Source of the DNA: an uncultured Collinsella sp.
GTDB lineage: Bacteria; Actinomycetota; Coriobacteriia; Coriobacteriales; Coriobacteriaceae
DNA: 44,087 nucleotides
Direction: 5' to 3'
NCBI GenBank assembly: GCA_900542125.1
Contig: UQMO01000013.1
Location: 1-44,087, forward strand
Numbering within the stretch: position 1 is the stretch's first letter; every line of letters begins with the position of its first letter. Shown here in pieces: positions 19,271 to 26,063 of this stretch. The notes below the pieces were generated by a model. The model searched no databases. It was not told the DNA's origin and was given only the letters and a program-made list of their open reading frames with translations. The position numbers and the translations under genes were made by a program.

Positions 19271-20338
19271 CTATCCGACCACCAAAACTTGGCCGGGGTA
19301 GATCACGTTCGGGTTCGCCAGCCCGTTCGCCTTGGCCAGCGTCCGGTAGTCCGTGCCGTACTTGGCGGCGATGCCCGAGAGCGTGTCGCCGCTCTTGACC
19401 GTGTAGGTCTTCTTGGACGACGCCCCGAGGCGGTCGTTGACCACGCCCTGCACCTCCGCGTAGCGCCCGCCGAGCACGCGCTTGCGAAGTTCGCCGCTGC
19501 CGAGCTGCCCACGGATTACAGCGTCGGCCAGCTCCGTGGCCCCCGTCTTCAGGACGTAGTTCACCAACTCCTGCACCTCGTCGTAGCGGCCGCCGAGCGC
19601 CTCCTTGCGCGCGTCGCCGTTGCCGTAGGTGCCGTCCATGACGCGGGCGGCCAGCTCGAGCGCCGTCTCCTGCGGCTGCGGGACCGTCCCGCTCGGCTTG
19701 GCATCGGGCACGGGCAGGCCCTTGGGGTTCGCCACCCTGTCCCAGCCGTCCGCATCGAGGTGCGCGATGTCGAGGTCGAGCGGCCCGTCGTATCCGTCGA
19801 GGCGGCCGTTGGAGCTGTACTGGTGGAGCGCGCACTCGTCCCACGCTCCGAAGCCGCCGGAGGGCAGCCACGGGGTCGCCTGGTATGCCGTGCGCTCCGT
19901 GTTCGCGTACTGGGCGACCCACAGCGGGTGGTCCTTGGCCACGGCGCTCCAGTCGTCCTCGGTGCAGACGCTGCGGCTCATGTAGACCGCGCATCGGATG
20001 CCAGTCAGCTCGTGGACGCGGTCGAGGAACTTCTTGGCACCGGCGGCCCCGTGGACCATGCCGTACATCTCGTAATCGAGCGCGGGCACGCCGTTGCCGA
20101 AGTAGTTCTTGGTCTGTGAGACGAAGAACTCGGCCTGCTTCACCGGGTCTTCGCCGTTCAGGAAGTGGTAGAAGCCCCACTTCCTCCCGAGCGCCTTGGC
20201 CTTCTGGACGAAGCCGTCGCAGGTGTCGTGGACGATTCCGGTGCCCTCGGTCGCCTTGCAGATCATGAAGTCGAACGGGACCTTGTCGAGGTCGATGCCT
20301 CTCTGGTAGTTGCTGATGTCGATGCCCTGCACCGTCAA
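19271..20338 (-). CDS. Phage endolysin: GH25 lysozyme with CW_7 repeats and LysM
   Basis: This 355-residue peptidoglycan hydrolase releases phage at lysis. Residues 4-195 form a GH25 muramidase (GIDISNYQRGID, then ALDYEMYG with the acidic catalytic pair). Two CW_7 cell-wall-binding repeats follow at about 225-300; each ends GGRYxEVQxxVN. A C-terminal LysM (YTVKSGDTLSGIAAKYGT...NPNVIYPGQVLVV) completes the protein. There is no signal peptide, so export relies on the holin. The ATG overlaps the stop of the peptidase gene by four bases (ATGA). Confidence 0.95.
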   Translation of the reverse strand: MTVQGIDISNYQRGIDLDKVPFDFMICKATEGTGIVHDTCDGFVQKAKALGRKWGFYHFLNGEDPVKQAEFFVSQTKNYFGNGVPALDYEMYGMVHGAAGAKKFLDRVHELTGIRCAVYMSRSVCTEDDWSAVAKDHPLWVAQYANTERTAYQATPWLPSGGFGAWDECALHQYSSNGRLDGYDGPLDLDIAHLDADGWDRVANPKGLPVPDAKPSGTVPQPQETALELAARVMDGTYGNGDARKEALGGRYDEVQELVNYVLKTGATELADAVIRGQLGSGELRKRVLGGRYAEVQGVVNDRLGASSKKTYTVKSGDTLSGIAAKYGTDYRTLAKANGLANPNVIYPGQVLVVG

Positions 20339-21021
20339 TCACTCCCTATAGCGATGAAGTACGCCCACGATACGCTGGCGAACTCGTCTATGTTCAGATT
20401 CACTTGTCCCTCGTCTGGGTCGCGGACGTCTGCCGTGCCGCCGTCCCATCCGCATATGAGCACGATGTGGCCTCCGTAGACCCTCCCGCCTTCGTGAAGC
20501 TGGCCGGTCATGGAGCCGAACACCATCCAGCCGCGCTCCGCATACCCGAGCGCCTCCTGCTGGTCGTAGAGCAGGCCCGTGCTCGACAGGCTCCCGTCGT
20601 TCGCGCGCATCCACGCGCAGAACTTCTGCATGTCGTTCAGGCCGCCCGTGGTGCACGCGTCGCCGACGGTCAGCGCGAGCCGCAGCGGCGTCCACTCCTC
20701 GCCGGTGAGGCGGGTGTATGCCATGGCCGCGCTGGTGAGGCCGCAGCCGCTCGTTGCGATGTCGTCCCCCGCATAGGGGAGAGCGCCCCAGCGCTCGTCC
20801 GTCTGGAGGTAGGTCGGGACCTGCGCTGGGGCGTCCTTGTCGTAGACGGTCGGTATCGCCTTCCCGGCCGTCCGCACCTGCGGCATCCCTAGCTCGAGAG
20901 AGAGGAAGACGAGCACGGATGCCGCGAGTAGCGCTAGTGCCGCATCGCAAACGGCGAGGTACCCTCCTCGACCTCCGGGACTCCGGCGATTGAGGTGAGT
21001 ACCGATACCACTGCGGTGCAT
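20335..21021 (-). CDS. C39-like cysteine peptidase, membrane-anchored, in lysis cassette
   Basis: The globular part (about 180 residues) matches the peptidase C39-like family: TSGCGLTSAAMAY with the catalytic Cys, GGHIVLICGWDGG with the His, and DVRDPDEG with the Asp. A hydrophobic stretch (LALLAASVLVFLSL) precedes it and would anchor or export the enzyme. The start is uncertain. The ATG at 21021 gives a basic N-terminus before the membrane segment but overlaps the holin gene by 88 bp; a GTG near 20916 would remove most of that segment. The protein may cleave peptidoglycan peptides during lysis or mature another phage protein. It lies between holin and endolysin. Confidence 0.75.
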   Translation of the reverse strand: MHRSGIGTHLNRRSPGGRGGYLAVCDAALALLAASVLVFLSLELGMPQVRTAGKAIPTVYDKDAPAQVPTYLQTDERWGALPYAGDDIATSGCGLTSAAMAYTRLTGEEWTPLRLALTVGDACTTGGLNDMQKFCAWMRANDGSLSSTGLLYDQQEALGYAERGWMVFGSMTGQLHEGGRVYGGHIVLICGWDGGTADVRDPDEGQVNLNIDEFASVSWAYFIAIGSD

Positions 21022-21167
21022 GCGGCCACGGCCGCGATCTGGCCCCAGTCGAGCGACGTGATGGCCACGGCGGTCGAGCCGATGAGCGTCACGGCCGTCT
21101 GGGCGGCCGTCTTCACGGCGCGGACTCCGGCGGCGATGAGCCAGCGCTTGAGCGCGTCCTTGTTCAT
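20934..21167 (-). CDS. Phage holin, r1t type
   Basis: This 77-residue protein has two hydrophobic segments (about 10-35 and 43-62). The pattern RAVKTAAQTAVTLIG...DWGQIAAVAACTAVVSVLTSIAGVPEV closely follows Lactococcus phage r1t holins. It forms the membrane lesion that lets the endolysin out. It directly precedes the peptidase and lysozyme genes. Confidence 0.9.
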   Translation of the reverse strand: MNKDALKRWLIAAGVRAVKTAAQTAVTLIGSTAVAITSLDWGQIAAVAACTAVVSVLTSIAGVPEVEEGTSPFAMRH

Positions 21168-21175
21168 AGTTGCTC

Positions 21176-21511
21176 CTAACCATTGTGGTTCTCTGGGTGC
21201 GTGTACTCGGGGATGCTGCCACGGATATCCATGGTGTTCGCGTGCGCCCTGATCGTCTCGATGTACGTGTCACCGTGGAGGAGGGCGTAGTTGTCGGCGC
21301 GCTTGTTGAGCGTGTCCAGCTCCATGGCCGTGATGAAGCCCCGGGCCTCTGCCTCCTCGTAGCTGTGCACGATGGAGGCCTTCAGTTGCGAGCGCTGCGC
21401 GGATATGACGGCCGAGTACTCCCTGCGGATGTCCTTCAGCTGCCTGCCGAGATACCCGGCGAGGCCCGTCACCACCGCGAGCGTCAGTCCGCTGATAACG
21501 GTGGAGAGCAT
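21176..21511 (-). CDS. Small membrane-anchored phage protein (holin-associated)
   Basis: This 111-residue protein has one N-terminal membrane helix (MLSTVISGLTLAVVTGLAGYLG) and then a charged, helical remainder. Proteins of this shape are common between XkdX and the holin in phages of Gram-positive bacteria. A role as second holin or lysis accessory is inferred from position. The ATG overlaps the previous stop by one base (TAATG), so it is translationally coupled. Confidence 0.6.
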   Translation of the reverse strand: MLSTVISGLTLAVVTGLAGYLGRQLKDIRREYSAVISAQRSQLKASIVHSYEEAEARGFITAMELDTLNKRADNYALLHGDTYIETIRAHANTMDIRGSIPEYTHPENHNG

Positions 21512-21618
21512 TAGGCCTCCTCGTCCAGCATCTTCTGAACCTTCTCGCGCCAAAGCTCCGGCACCTCGTCGACGGTGCGCTTTCCGGCCTTGACTTGGCG
21601 GTAGTAGATCTTCGCCAT
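21511..21618 (-). CDS. XkdX-like small phage protein
   Basis: This 35-residue protein starts MAKIYYRQVKAGKRTVDEVP and continues with LWREKVQKMLDEEA. Its size, sequence style and location between an XkdW-like gene and the holin region match XkdX-type proteins of PBSX-like tails. The function is unknown. Confidence 0.75.
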   Translation of the reverse strand: MAKIYYRQVKAGKRTVDEVPELWREKVQKMLDEEA

Positions 21619-21620
21619 TG

Positions 21621-22028
21621 TTACTCACCTCCCTTGATGGTCGCCACGAGGTCGCCGAGTTCGGCCAGTGCCGCCTCTTGGTCCTCGATTGCCGACTGCT
21701 GCTCCGCGACCATGTCGCCGAGCTCCGCGATGGCGTCGCCGCTGTCGCTGGCGCTCTGCTCGGTCTCGTCGACTCGCTCGTCGAGCGTCATGCCGTCGCG
21801 CACGGCCTGCTCCCAGAGCTGGTCGAACGCCTCGGTGGCCTCGTCCTTCGAGATGGCGGCGAGGACGTACTGCTCGTCAGCCTGCCACTCCACGGTGGCT
21901 TCTCCGGCAGGGTCGATCTGCTCGCGCGTCACCTTCTGGATGTTGCGGCGCAGTCTGATGTCCGCGAAGCCGTCCGGGCGCTCGTGGTAGTCCACGGCCT
22001 GAAGCTCCGCCGTCGAATAAACTCTCAT
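21621..22028 (-). CDS. XkdW-like tail-tip protein
   Basis: This 135-residue acidic protein has an N-terminal part (GFADIRLRRNIQKVT...EWQADEQYV) that resembles XkdW of PBSX, and a heptad-like C-terminus (IAELGDMVAEQQSAIEDQEA) likely to form a coiled coil. The start is the ATG at 22028, with GAGGAG seven bases upstream. It lies inside the 3' end of the reverse-transcriptase frame, so the two genes overlap by 152 bp. A candidate phage promoter motif lies 53 bp upstream. This gene may therefore begin the XkdW-XkdX-lysis transcript. Confidence 0.65.
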   Translation of the reverse strand: MRVYSTAELQAVDYHERPDGFADIRLRRNIQKVTREQIDPAGEATVEWQADEQYVLAAISKDEATEAFDQLWEQAVRDGMTLDERVDETEQSASDSGDAIAELGDMVAEQQSAIEDQEAALAELGDLVATIKGGE

Positions 22029-23118
22029 CGAGTCTCCTCTCGGTCTCGGCAAGGCTCACGACGTCCTTGCACCGTGCGAATGTATCCTCGGCGTGATATT
22101 TCTCGATGACTCCCTTGCTGCAGCTGTGTTTCAGGTAGCCGTAGTAGCTGATGCAGCGCCGGGCCAGCGGCAGCGGTATGACCTCCGACCGCCCGGCGAG
22201 CATGAAGGCACGCCTGGCGCGCAGGAAGATGCCCGGCCGGATGGTTGTCTTGTACGTGTAGAAGACGAAGCCGACCATATCCAGCGGCTCCTTGTCCACG
22301 GCGCACACCTTCCACGGCTTCAGCTCGACGTGCAGCTCGTCCCTCACGAACTTGGACAGGCGGCGCGCGGCCATCTTGAGGTCGCGCTTGTCGTGGCCCA
22401 TGAGCAGGATGTCGTCCATGTAGAACAGCACATGGTCCACGAGGCGCTTGTCCGTCACCACGCCGGTGCGCCTGTTCACGCGCGTCTTGCGCAGGCGCTC
22501 CTGCGCGTAGTGGTACGCGCGCGAGGCGTAGTAGTTGGCCAGGTATTGGCTTAGGAACGAGCCGATGTTCAGGCCGTGCGGGAACTGGTCGAGGAGGACG
22601 CCGACGAGGTAGAGCAGGGCCTCGTTCTTCACGTCGCGCGCGAGCATGGCGCGGAGCACGTCTTGGTCGATGCTCGGGTAGAACTTGCGGATGTCCAGCT
22701 TTATGAAGTACCTGGCCCTCGGCTCGCGTATCCACTTCTCGATGGCGTGCTTGGCGAATATCTGGCCGCGCCCCGGTATGGAGGCCGTCTGGTAGTCGCC
22801 TATCTTGGCCATGAGCATCTCGGCCAGACCGTTCACCGCGATGTAGTCGAAGCACTGGTGCTTCGGCATCTCGCGCCCGATGATGCGGTGCTTGCCGTTG
22901 ATCGGCTCGATTCGGTTGAAGTACTGGATGGGTGCGACCGTGACGCGCCGCTCGCGTATCTCGGCGGCGAGGGAGCGCGCCAGCTCCTCCTCGCCTCCGT
23001 ATTCGTCCAGAAGCGCCTGCACCTCCCTGCGCCCGCTCTTGCCTCGCAGGAAGTCGCGGACAGCGGCGAGGCAGAAGCCCTCGTCCTCGATGTCCACGCG
23101 CTTGCAGTAACGCCTCAT
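21877..23118 (-). CDS. DGR reverse transcriptase
   Basis: This ORF of 413 residues encodes the reverse transcriptase that copies the template repeat with adenine mutagenesis. It has KLDIRKFYPSID (residues 140-151, first catalytic Asp), GLNIGSFLSQYLANYY (182-197, the IGxxxSQ motif usual in DGR enzymes), and FYMDDILLM (232-240, catalytic DD). The N-terminal PIQYFNRIEPINGKHRIIG is also typical of the group. It lacks the maturase domain of group II introns. After about residue 368 the sequence turns into low-complexity Arg/Pro/Gly and overlaps the XkdW-like gene, so the functional end may be earlier or a stop may have been lost. A weak site, AGGAAACA, precedes the ATG. Confidence 0.9.
   Translation of the reverse strand: MRRYCKRVDIEDEGFCLAAVRDFLRGKSGRREVQALLDEYGGEEELARSLAAEIRERRVTVAPIQYFNRIEPINGKHRIIGREMPKHQCFDYIAVNGLAEMLMAKIGDYQTASIPGRGQIFAKHAIEKWIREPRARYFIKLDIRKFYPSIDQDVLRAMLARDVKNEALLYLVGVLLDQFPHGLNIGSFLSQYLANYYASRAYHYAQERLRKTRVNRRTGVVTDKRLVDHVLFYMDDILLMGHDKRDLKMAARRLSKFVRDELHVELKPWKVCAVDKEPLDMVGFVFYTYKTTIRPGIFLRARRAFMLAGRSEVIPLPLARRCISYYGYLKHSCSKGVIEKYHAEDTFARCKDVVSLAETERRLDESLFDGGASGRGLPRAPGRLRGHQTAPQHPEGDARADRPCRRSHRGVAG
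22082..22101 (-). promoter_or_regulatory. Candidate phage late promoter/activator site (copy upstream of xkdW)
   Basis: Minus-strand AAATATCACGCCGAGGATAC, inside the reverse-transcriptase gene, ends 53 bp before the XkdW-like start. It shares the pattern AATMTCACG, about 10 nt, TAY with three other sites, all on the coding strand upstream of phage genes. Confidence 0.5.
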
Positions 23119-23148
23119 TGTTTCCTATCTGGTTTTGGCGTTCTTCGC

Positions 23149-23217
23149 CGTTTGGCTACCAAACGCCGTGGGGTTGATATTTTCGTCAGTTGACGGGGCA
23201 TGCCCGCTCGAAGCGGG
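23149..23217 (-). ncRNA. Structured segment between TR and reverse transcriptase
   Basis: Two compact hairpins lie between the template repeat and the RT start: CGTTTGG / CCAAACG with loop CTA (23149-23165), and CCCGCT / AGCGGG with loop CGA (23203-23217). In studied DGRs the RNA downstream of TR is needed for cDNA priming, so this segment is probably part of the TR RNA. The exact ends of that RNA cannot be read from sequence. Confidence 0.45.
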
Positions 23218-23246
23218 TGGACTCGACGAGCGTGTTCCGCGTTTGA

Positions 23247-23356
23247 CCAGATTTCCGACCGCCATAGTGCCACCCGTAGACGCCGAGCCAGTGGCTCGAA
23301 TTGCCGCAGAAGGCGCCGTACATAGACCCATTCCTGAGATTGCCGAAGCACTGCAG
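23247..23356 (-). repeat. DGR template repeat (TR)
   Basis: This 110-nt segment aligns without gaps to the 3' end of the upstream gene (VR, offset 234 bp), with 14 mismatches. On the minus strand it contains 18 adenines. Nine mismatches are TR adenines replaced by another base in VR (plus positions 23253, 23254, 23277, 23319, 23323, 23331, 23332, 23335 and 23341). Adenine-bearing codons such as AAT, AGG, ATG, TAC and AAA coincide with changed residues. Five further mismatches, at 23269, 23275, 23280, 23290 and 23293, are not at adenines. Similarity stops sharply at CTGCAG on one side and TCTGG on the other. Confidence 0.9.
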
Positions 23357-23413
23357 AAGGCCGAGAACCAAGCGGCTACCGCCGAGAACCCCCAAGGGCC
23401 TGGGAGGGGTGAG

Positions 23414-23432
23414 GAGGGGGCGCTGCCCCCTC
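23414..23432. other. GC-rich hairpin between VR and TR
   Basis: GAGGGGGC and GCCCCCTC form a perfect 8-bp stem with loop GCT. It lies between the target gene and TR. It lacks a T-run, and could be a weak terminator of the structural transcript or part of the DGR control region. Confidence 0.5.
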
Positions 23433-23450
23433 GCTTGCGCTTCACCCCCG

Positions 23451-23471
23451 CACCATGGCTAGGCCATGGTG
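23451..23471. other. DGR hairpin/cruciform just downstream of VR
   Basis: CACCATGGC and GCCATGGTG form a perfect 9-bp stem with a 3-nt loop (TAG/CTA). It starts 10 bp beyond the end of VR and overlaps the stop codon of the target gene. In the Bordetella phage DGR a similar short-stem hairpin downstream of VR is needed for efficient retrohoming, so this is its probable counterpart. Confidence 0.7.
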
Positions 23472-25054
23472 ACCCCCAGGCCAGATAGCCGACCGCCATA
23501 GTTCCACCAGAAGCCGCCGAGCCCGTAGCTCGAATTGCCGCAGAAGGCGCCGCACAAAGACCCAAGCCAGAGATCGCCGAAGCACTGCAGCTCTCGCAGG
23601 CCGGGGGATGAGATCGGGTTGGAATATATCGCGTCGCAGGTGCCCGTGGTGGATGTTCCCTTGGAACCTGTTGGCACGAGGAGGCCGGGGCACTTCGCGG
23701 ACTCCTGCCAGTCCTCGTTGTACATCCACTGGCCGTTGGTCTTGCTGTCGCGCGCGGGCAGCTCGAGGTCGAGCTTGACGTGGTTGGCGTCGAGTGCCGA
23801 GGAGTACTTGCGAGAATCGAAGCACTTGTACAGCTCGCAGTGGCCCTCGTCGGCCGACGTCTTGACCTGGTTCACGATCACGTCGCACAGCGGCTCGTAC
23901 GCTCCGCAGAGCACCTCGATGCCCTGGATGCGGTACGGCTGGCGCTGCTTGGGCTTTCCTGCGATGGGGTAGCCGTCCGTGCCGAGCAGGTTGTCGCACG
24001 TTCCGGTCTTCCAGGGCATGGCGCTCACGTAATCGTCGACGGCCGTGGTGAACGGTGCGCCGTCGACGTAGACCGCGCAGCGGTCGCTCATCGTCTCGAT
24101 CTTGGTGACGGTGCGGTAGGCGAACGTGGACTGGCCTGCGGTCGCGCCTCGGTCGCTGTTCGGGCCGCAGTTCAGCGTGGAGCCGACGAGGAAGTAGTCG
24201 GCCGCCGCCTTCGGCAGCAGCACGCGGTTCACGCCGGTCTCGGCCTCGAGGACCTTGTACTGGTTCGCGTAGTCGGTGCAGCCGCCGAGGCTCTGGAGGT
24301 CCTGCGTGGCGTACTTGATCATGAGCATGAGCTGGATATAGAAGTTGTCGGCGACCGTGCGGCCAGTGTAGCCAGCGCCCTTCTTCTTGCTGTAGCTGAT
24401 GCCGGTGTCATGCGAGCCGAACTGGAACGTGTGGACCTTACCGGAGTAGCTGTGGGGCACGTTGTTGGAATCGCACCACGCGAGATACGGCGAGAACACG
24501 AGGAGCGGTCGCTCGGTGCCGTCGGAGTACTTCTGGCCCGGCAGCGGCCTCATGCCCTCGTACTTGGTGTCGGAGTAGAGCAGGCGCTTGTATCCGTTGC
24601 TGCGCGTGATGCTGTAGTAGCCGGGGCAGACCATGACCCAGACGTCGCCGTTGGAGCCGTCGGCCCTGAAGCGGCCGTCGCCCTTCATCGCCGTGCAGTG
24701 GAACTTGCCGCTGTCGTCGACAGTGCCGTTGACGGTGAAGTACTCGAAGGCGTTGAGCTTGGAGTAGTCGTCGCGGCCCGCCGTGGTGTTGGTGGCGGGC
24801 TGGCACACGAGGCCGACGTTGTCGCGCGTCTTGATGCCCTTGGGGTCGTTCGAGTAGGTGTACTCGGGGATGTCCACGCCGTACACCTTGCCGTCTCGGC
24901 GGAGGCTGAACCACTCGCCGAGGTTGTCGTACTCGCCCTTGGTGCCGTCGTAGTGCGGCGCGACGGCCACGGGGTTCGCCGAGGCCTTGTGCACCTTGGT
25001 GATGAGGTCGACGGTGTCGCCGAACGTCATGACCTTGTTTACCTGTACTGCCAT
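23459..25054 (-). CDS. DGR target: tail-tip adhesin with C-terminal variable lectin-like region
   Basis: This 531-residue protein is probably displayed at the phage tail tip and binds the host surface. The VR covers residues 489-525, close to the C-terminus. CFGDLWLGSLCGAFCGNSS and the NYGGR element have the look of the C-type-lectin fold used by most DGR targets. Residues 494, 496, 497, 500, 501, 515 and 523 differ from the template through adenine changes. Residues 510, 511, 514, 516 and 518 differ through other changes. The N-terminal part (MAVQVNKVMTFGDTVDL) resembles DGR-carrying prophage proteins of other gut bacteria. It follows the BppU-like gene, which supports a baseplate location. 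The ATG is preceded by GGAGAAAG. Confidence 0.88.
   Translation of the reverse strand: MAVQVNKVMTFGDTVDLITKVHKASANPVAVAPHYDGTKGEYDNLGEWFSLRRDGKVYGVDIPEYTYSNDPKGIKTRDNVGLVCQPATNTTAGRDDYSKLNAFEYFTVNGTVDDSGKFHCTAMKGDGRFRADGSNGDVWVMVCPGYYSITRSNGYKRLLYSDTKYEGMRPLPGQKYSDGTERPLLVFSPYLAWCDSNNVPHSYSGKVHTFQFGSHDTGISYSKKKGAGYTGRTVADNFYIQLMLMIKYATQDLQSLGGCTDYANQYKVLEAETGVNRVLLPKAAADYFLVGSTLNCGPNSDRGATAGQSTFAYRTVTKIETMSDRCAVYVDGAPFTTAVDDYVSAMPWKTGTCDNLLGTDGYPIAGKPKQRQPYRIQGIEVLCGAYEPLCDVIVNQVKTSADEGHCELYKCFDSRKYSSALDANHVKLDLELPARDSKTNGQWMYNEDWQESAKCPGLLVPTGSKGTSTTGTCDAIYSNPISSPGLRELQCFGDLWLGSLCGAFCGNSSYGLGGFWWNYGGRLSGLGVTMA
23481..23590 (-). repeat. DGR variable repeat (VR)
   Basis: These are the last part of the target gene, in frame, codons 489 to 525. 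The segment matches TR at 96 of 110 positions. Constant blocks, for example the GGCGCCTTCTGCGGCAATTC core, alternate with substituted codons. The VR ends 10 bp before the hairpin. Confidence 0.9.
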
Positions 25055-25064
25055 TCTTTCTCCT

Positions 25065-25835
25065 TTACTGGCCGAAAACCTTGCCGAAGGCGTAGTCGTA
25101 GTCCTCCTGGGTGAGGCCGTCGAGGACCGTGTCGGTGCCGATTGCCGGGGCGATGATGGAATCGAACGCCTCGTCGATTTCCGCGTGCGTGGCGAAGACC
25201 ACTCCGGCGCTCGCCATCGCGGCGATCTTCTCCTTCGCGTCGTCCGTCAGGTCGTCGTAGCCGACCTTGAGCGACGCGAGCGCGGCCACGCAGCGGTCTG
25301 CCGCGGCGTCAGCCCGTCCGCGCGCGTTGATAACCTCGTCCATGATTGCCTGCCACTCGGACGCGCGCATATCCTCGGCGTTGCCGTAGGTGACGCGCTG
25401 CGCCTCGAGCGCGTTGATGAGGTGGTCGATCTCGGGGATGTAGTCGCCGCCCGTGGCCTCGATGGCCACCGAGGGGACGACCCTGATGGCGATGTTGCCC
25501 GTTGATGCCGACCAGTCGCCCGAGCTGATGCGGATGTACGAGGTCGGGATGTCGCCCGCCGCCTGCGTGAGCTTGGCGGGGACGGTGTACTGCACGATTC
25601 CGTCGGGCGCGGAGAGCACCGCGACGTTCTCGCCGTCGATGACCTTACCGCCGTCCGGGCGCAGCGCGTAGAAGCGCACGGTCATGCCCGTGAGGTCGAG
25701 TACCGCGCCTCCCTGCCGCAGGTTGACGTTGAACACGTACGCCTCGGCGTCCTGCTGCCGAAGCGTGATGGGGTTGTCGAGCGTCGAGAAGCGGTTGGTG
25801 CCCTTCTCGATGTCGAGCGTGAGGTCTATGAGCAT
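25065..25835 (-). CDS. BppU-like baseplate upper protein
   Basis: This 256-residue protein has an N-terminal BppU-type domain (about residues 20-130: FNVNLRQGGAVLDLTGMTV, FYALRPDGGKVIDGENV) followed by a helical segment and a short C-terminal helix. In lactococcal phages this domain fixes receptor-binding proteins to the baseplate. Being directly upstream of the DGR target, it may carry that adhesin. It begins one base before the stop of the small protein upstream. Confidence 0.78.
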   Translation of the reverse strand: MLIDLTLDIEKGTNRFSTLDNPITLRQQDAEAYVFNVNLRQGGAVLDLTGMTVRFYALRPDGGKVIDGENVAVLSAPDGIVQYTVPAKLTQAAGDIPTSYIRISSGDWSASTGNIAIRVVPSVAIEATGGDYIPEIDHLINALEAQRVTYGNAEDMRASEWQAIMDEVINARGRADAAADRCVAALASLKVGYDDLTDDAKEKIAAMASAGVVFATHAEIDEAFDSIIAPAIGTDTVLDGLTQEDYDYAFGKVFGQ

Positions 25836-26063
25836 CTAGACCGCCTTCCCGAGCACTACTGCTCCTTGCTTGAACACGAGCACCAGCACGCGGTCCCCGG
25901 CCTTCACCTCGGCCAGGCACGTGCAGGTGGTCGATATGGATGGGTTGAGCCGCACGTCGGCGGTCCCGTCTTGGTTTACTGCGGCGACGGTGCCCCACGT
26001 GTGGGACTCCTTTGCACCAGTCCCGCCGAACAGCAGCTCGTACAGCTCGTGGCCGCTTACCAT
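25836..26063 (-). CDS. Small baseplate-associated protein
   Basis: This 75-residue protein starts MVSGHELYELLFGGTGAKES. It has alternating beta pattern (WGTVAAVNQDGTADVRL ... AGDRVLVLVFKQGAVVLGKA) suggesting a small OB-like fold, as seen in small hub or plug proteins. The start ATG at 26063 has GGAGGG directly upstream and overlaps the hub gene by seven bases; the longer ORF runs in the wrong frame through the hub gene. Confidence 0.65.
   Translation of the reverse strand: MVSGHELYELLFGGTGAKESHTWGTVAAVNQDGTADVRLNPSISTTCTCLAEVKAGDRVLVLVFKQGAVVLGKAV

Noticed and set aside
21621..22028. Avd accessory protein of the DGR
   Set aside because: Length is close, but the protein is acidic with an XkdW-like N-terminus and a coiled-coil C-terminus, and it is followed by an XkdX-like gene.
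21877..23118. Group II intron, retron or abortive-infection reverse transcriptase
   Set aside because: There is no maturase or endonuclease domain and no msr/msd-like structure. The adjacent TR/VR pair and the IGxxxSQ and YMDD motifs fit a DGR.
23186..23395. 69-codon minus-strand frame across the TR
   Set aside because: It reads the template repeat in the same frame as the VR, which is expected of a TR. It has no ribosome-binding site or family support, so it is treated as template, not gene.
23125..23565. 146-codon frame running through VR and TR
   Set aside because: It is an out-of-frame reading that shows the repeat twice. It overlaps the end of the target gene and has no start signal.
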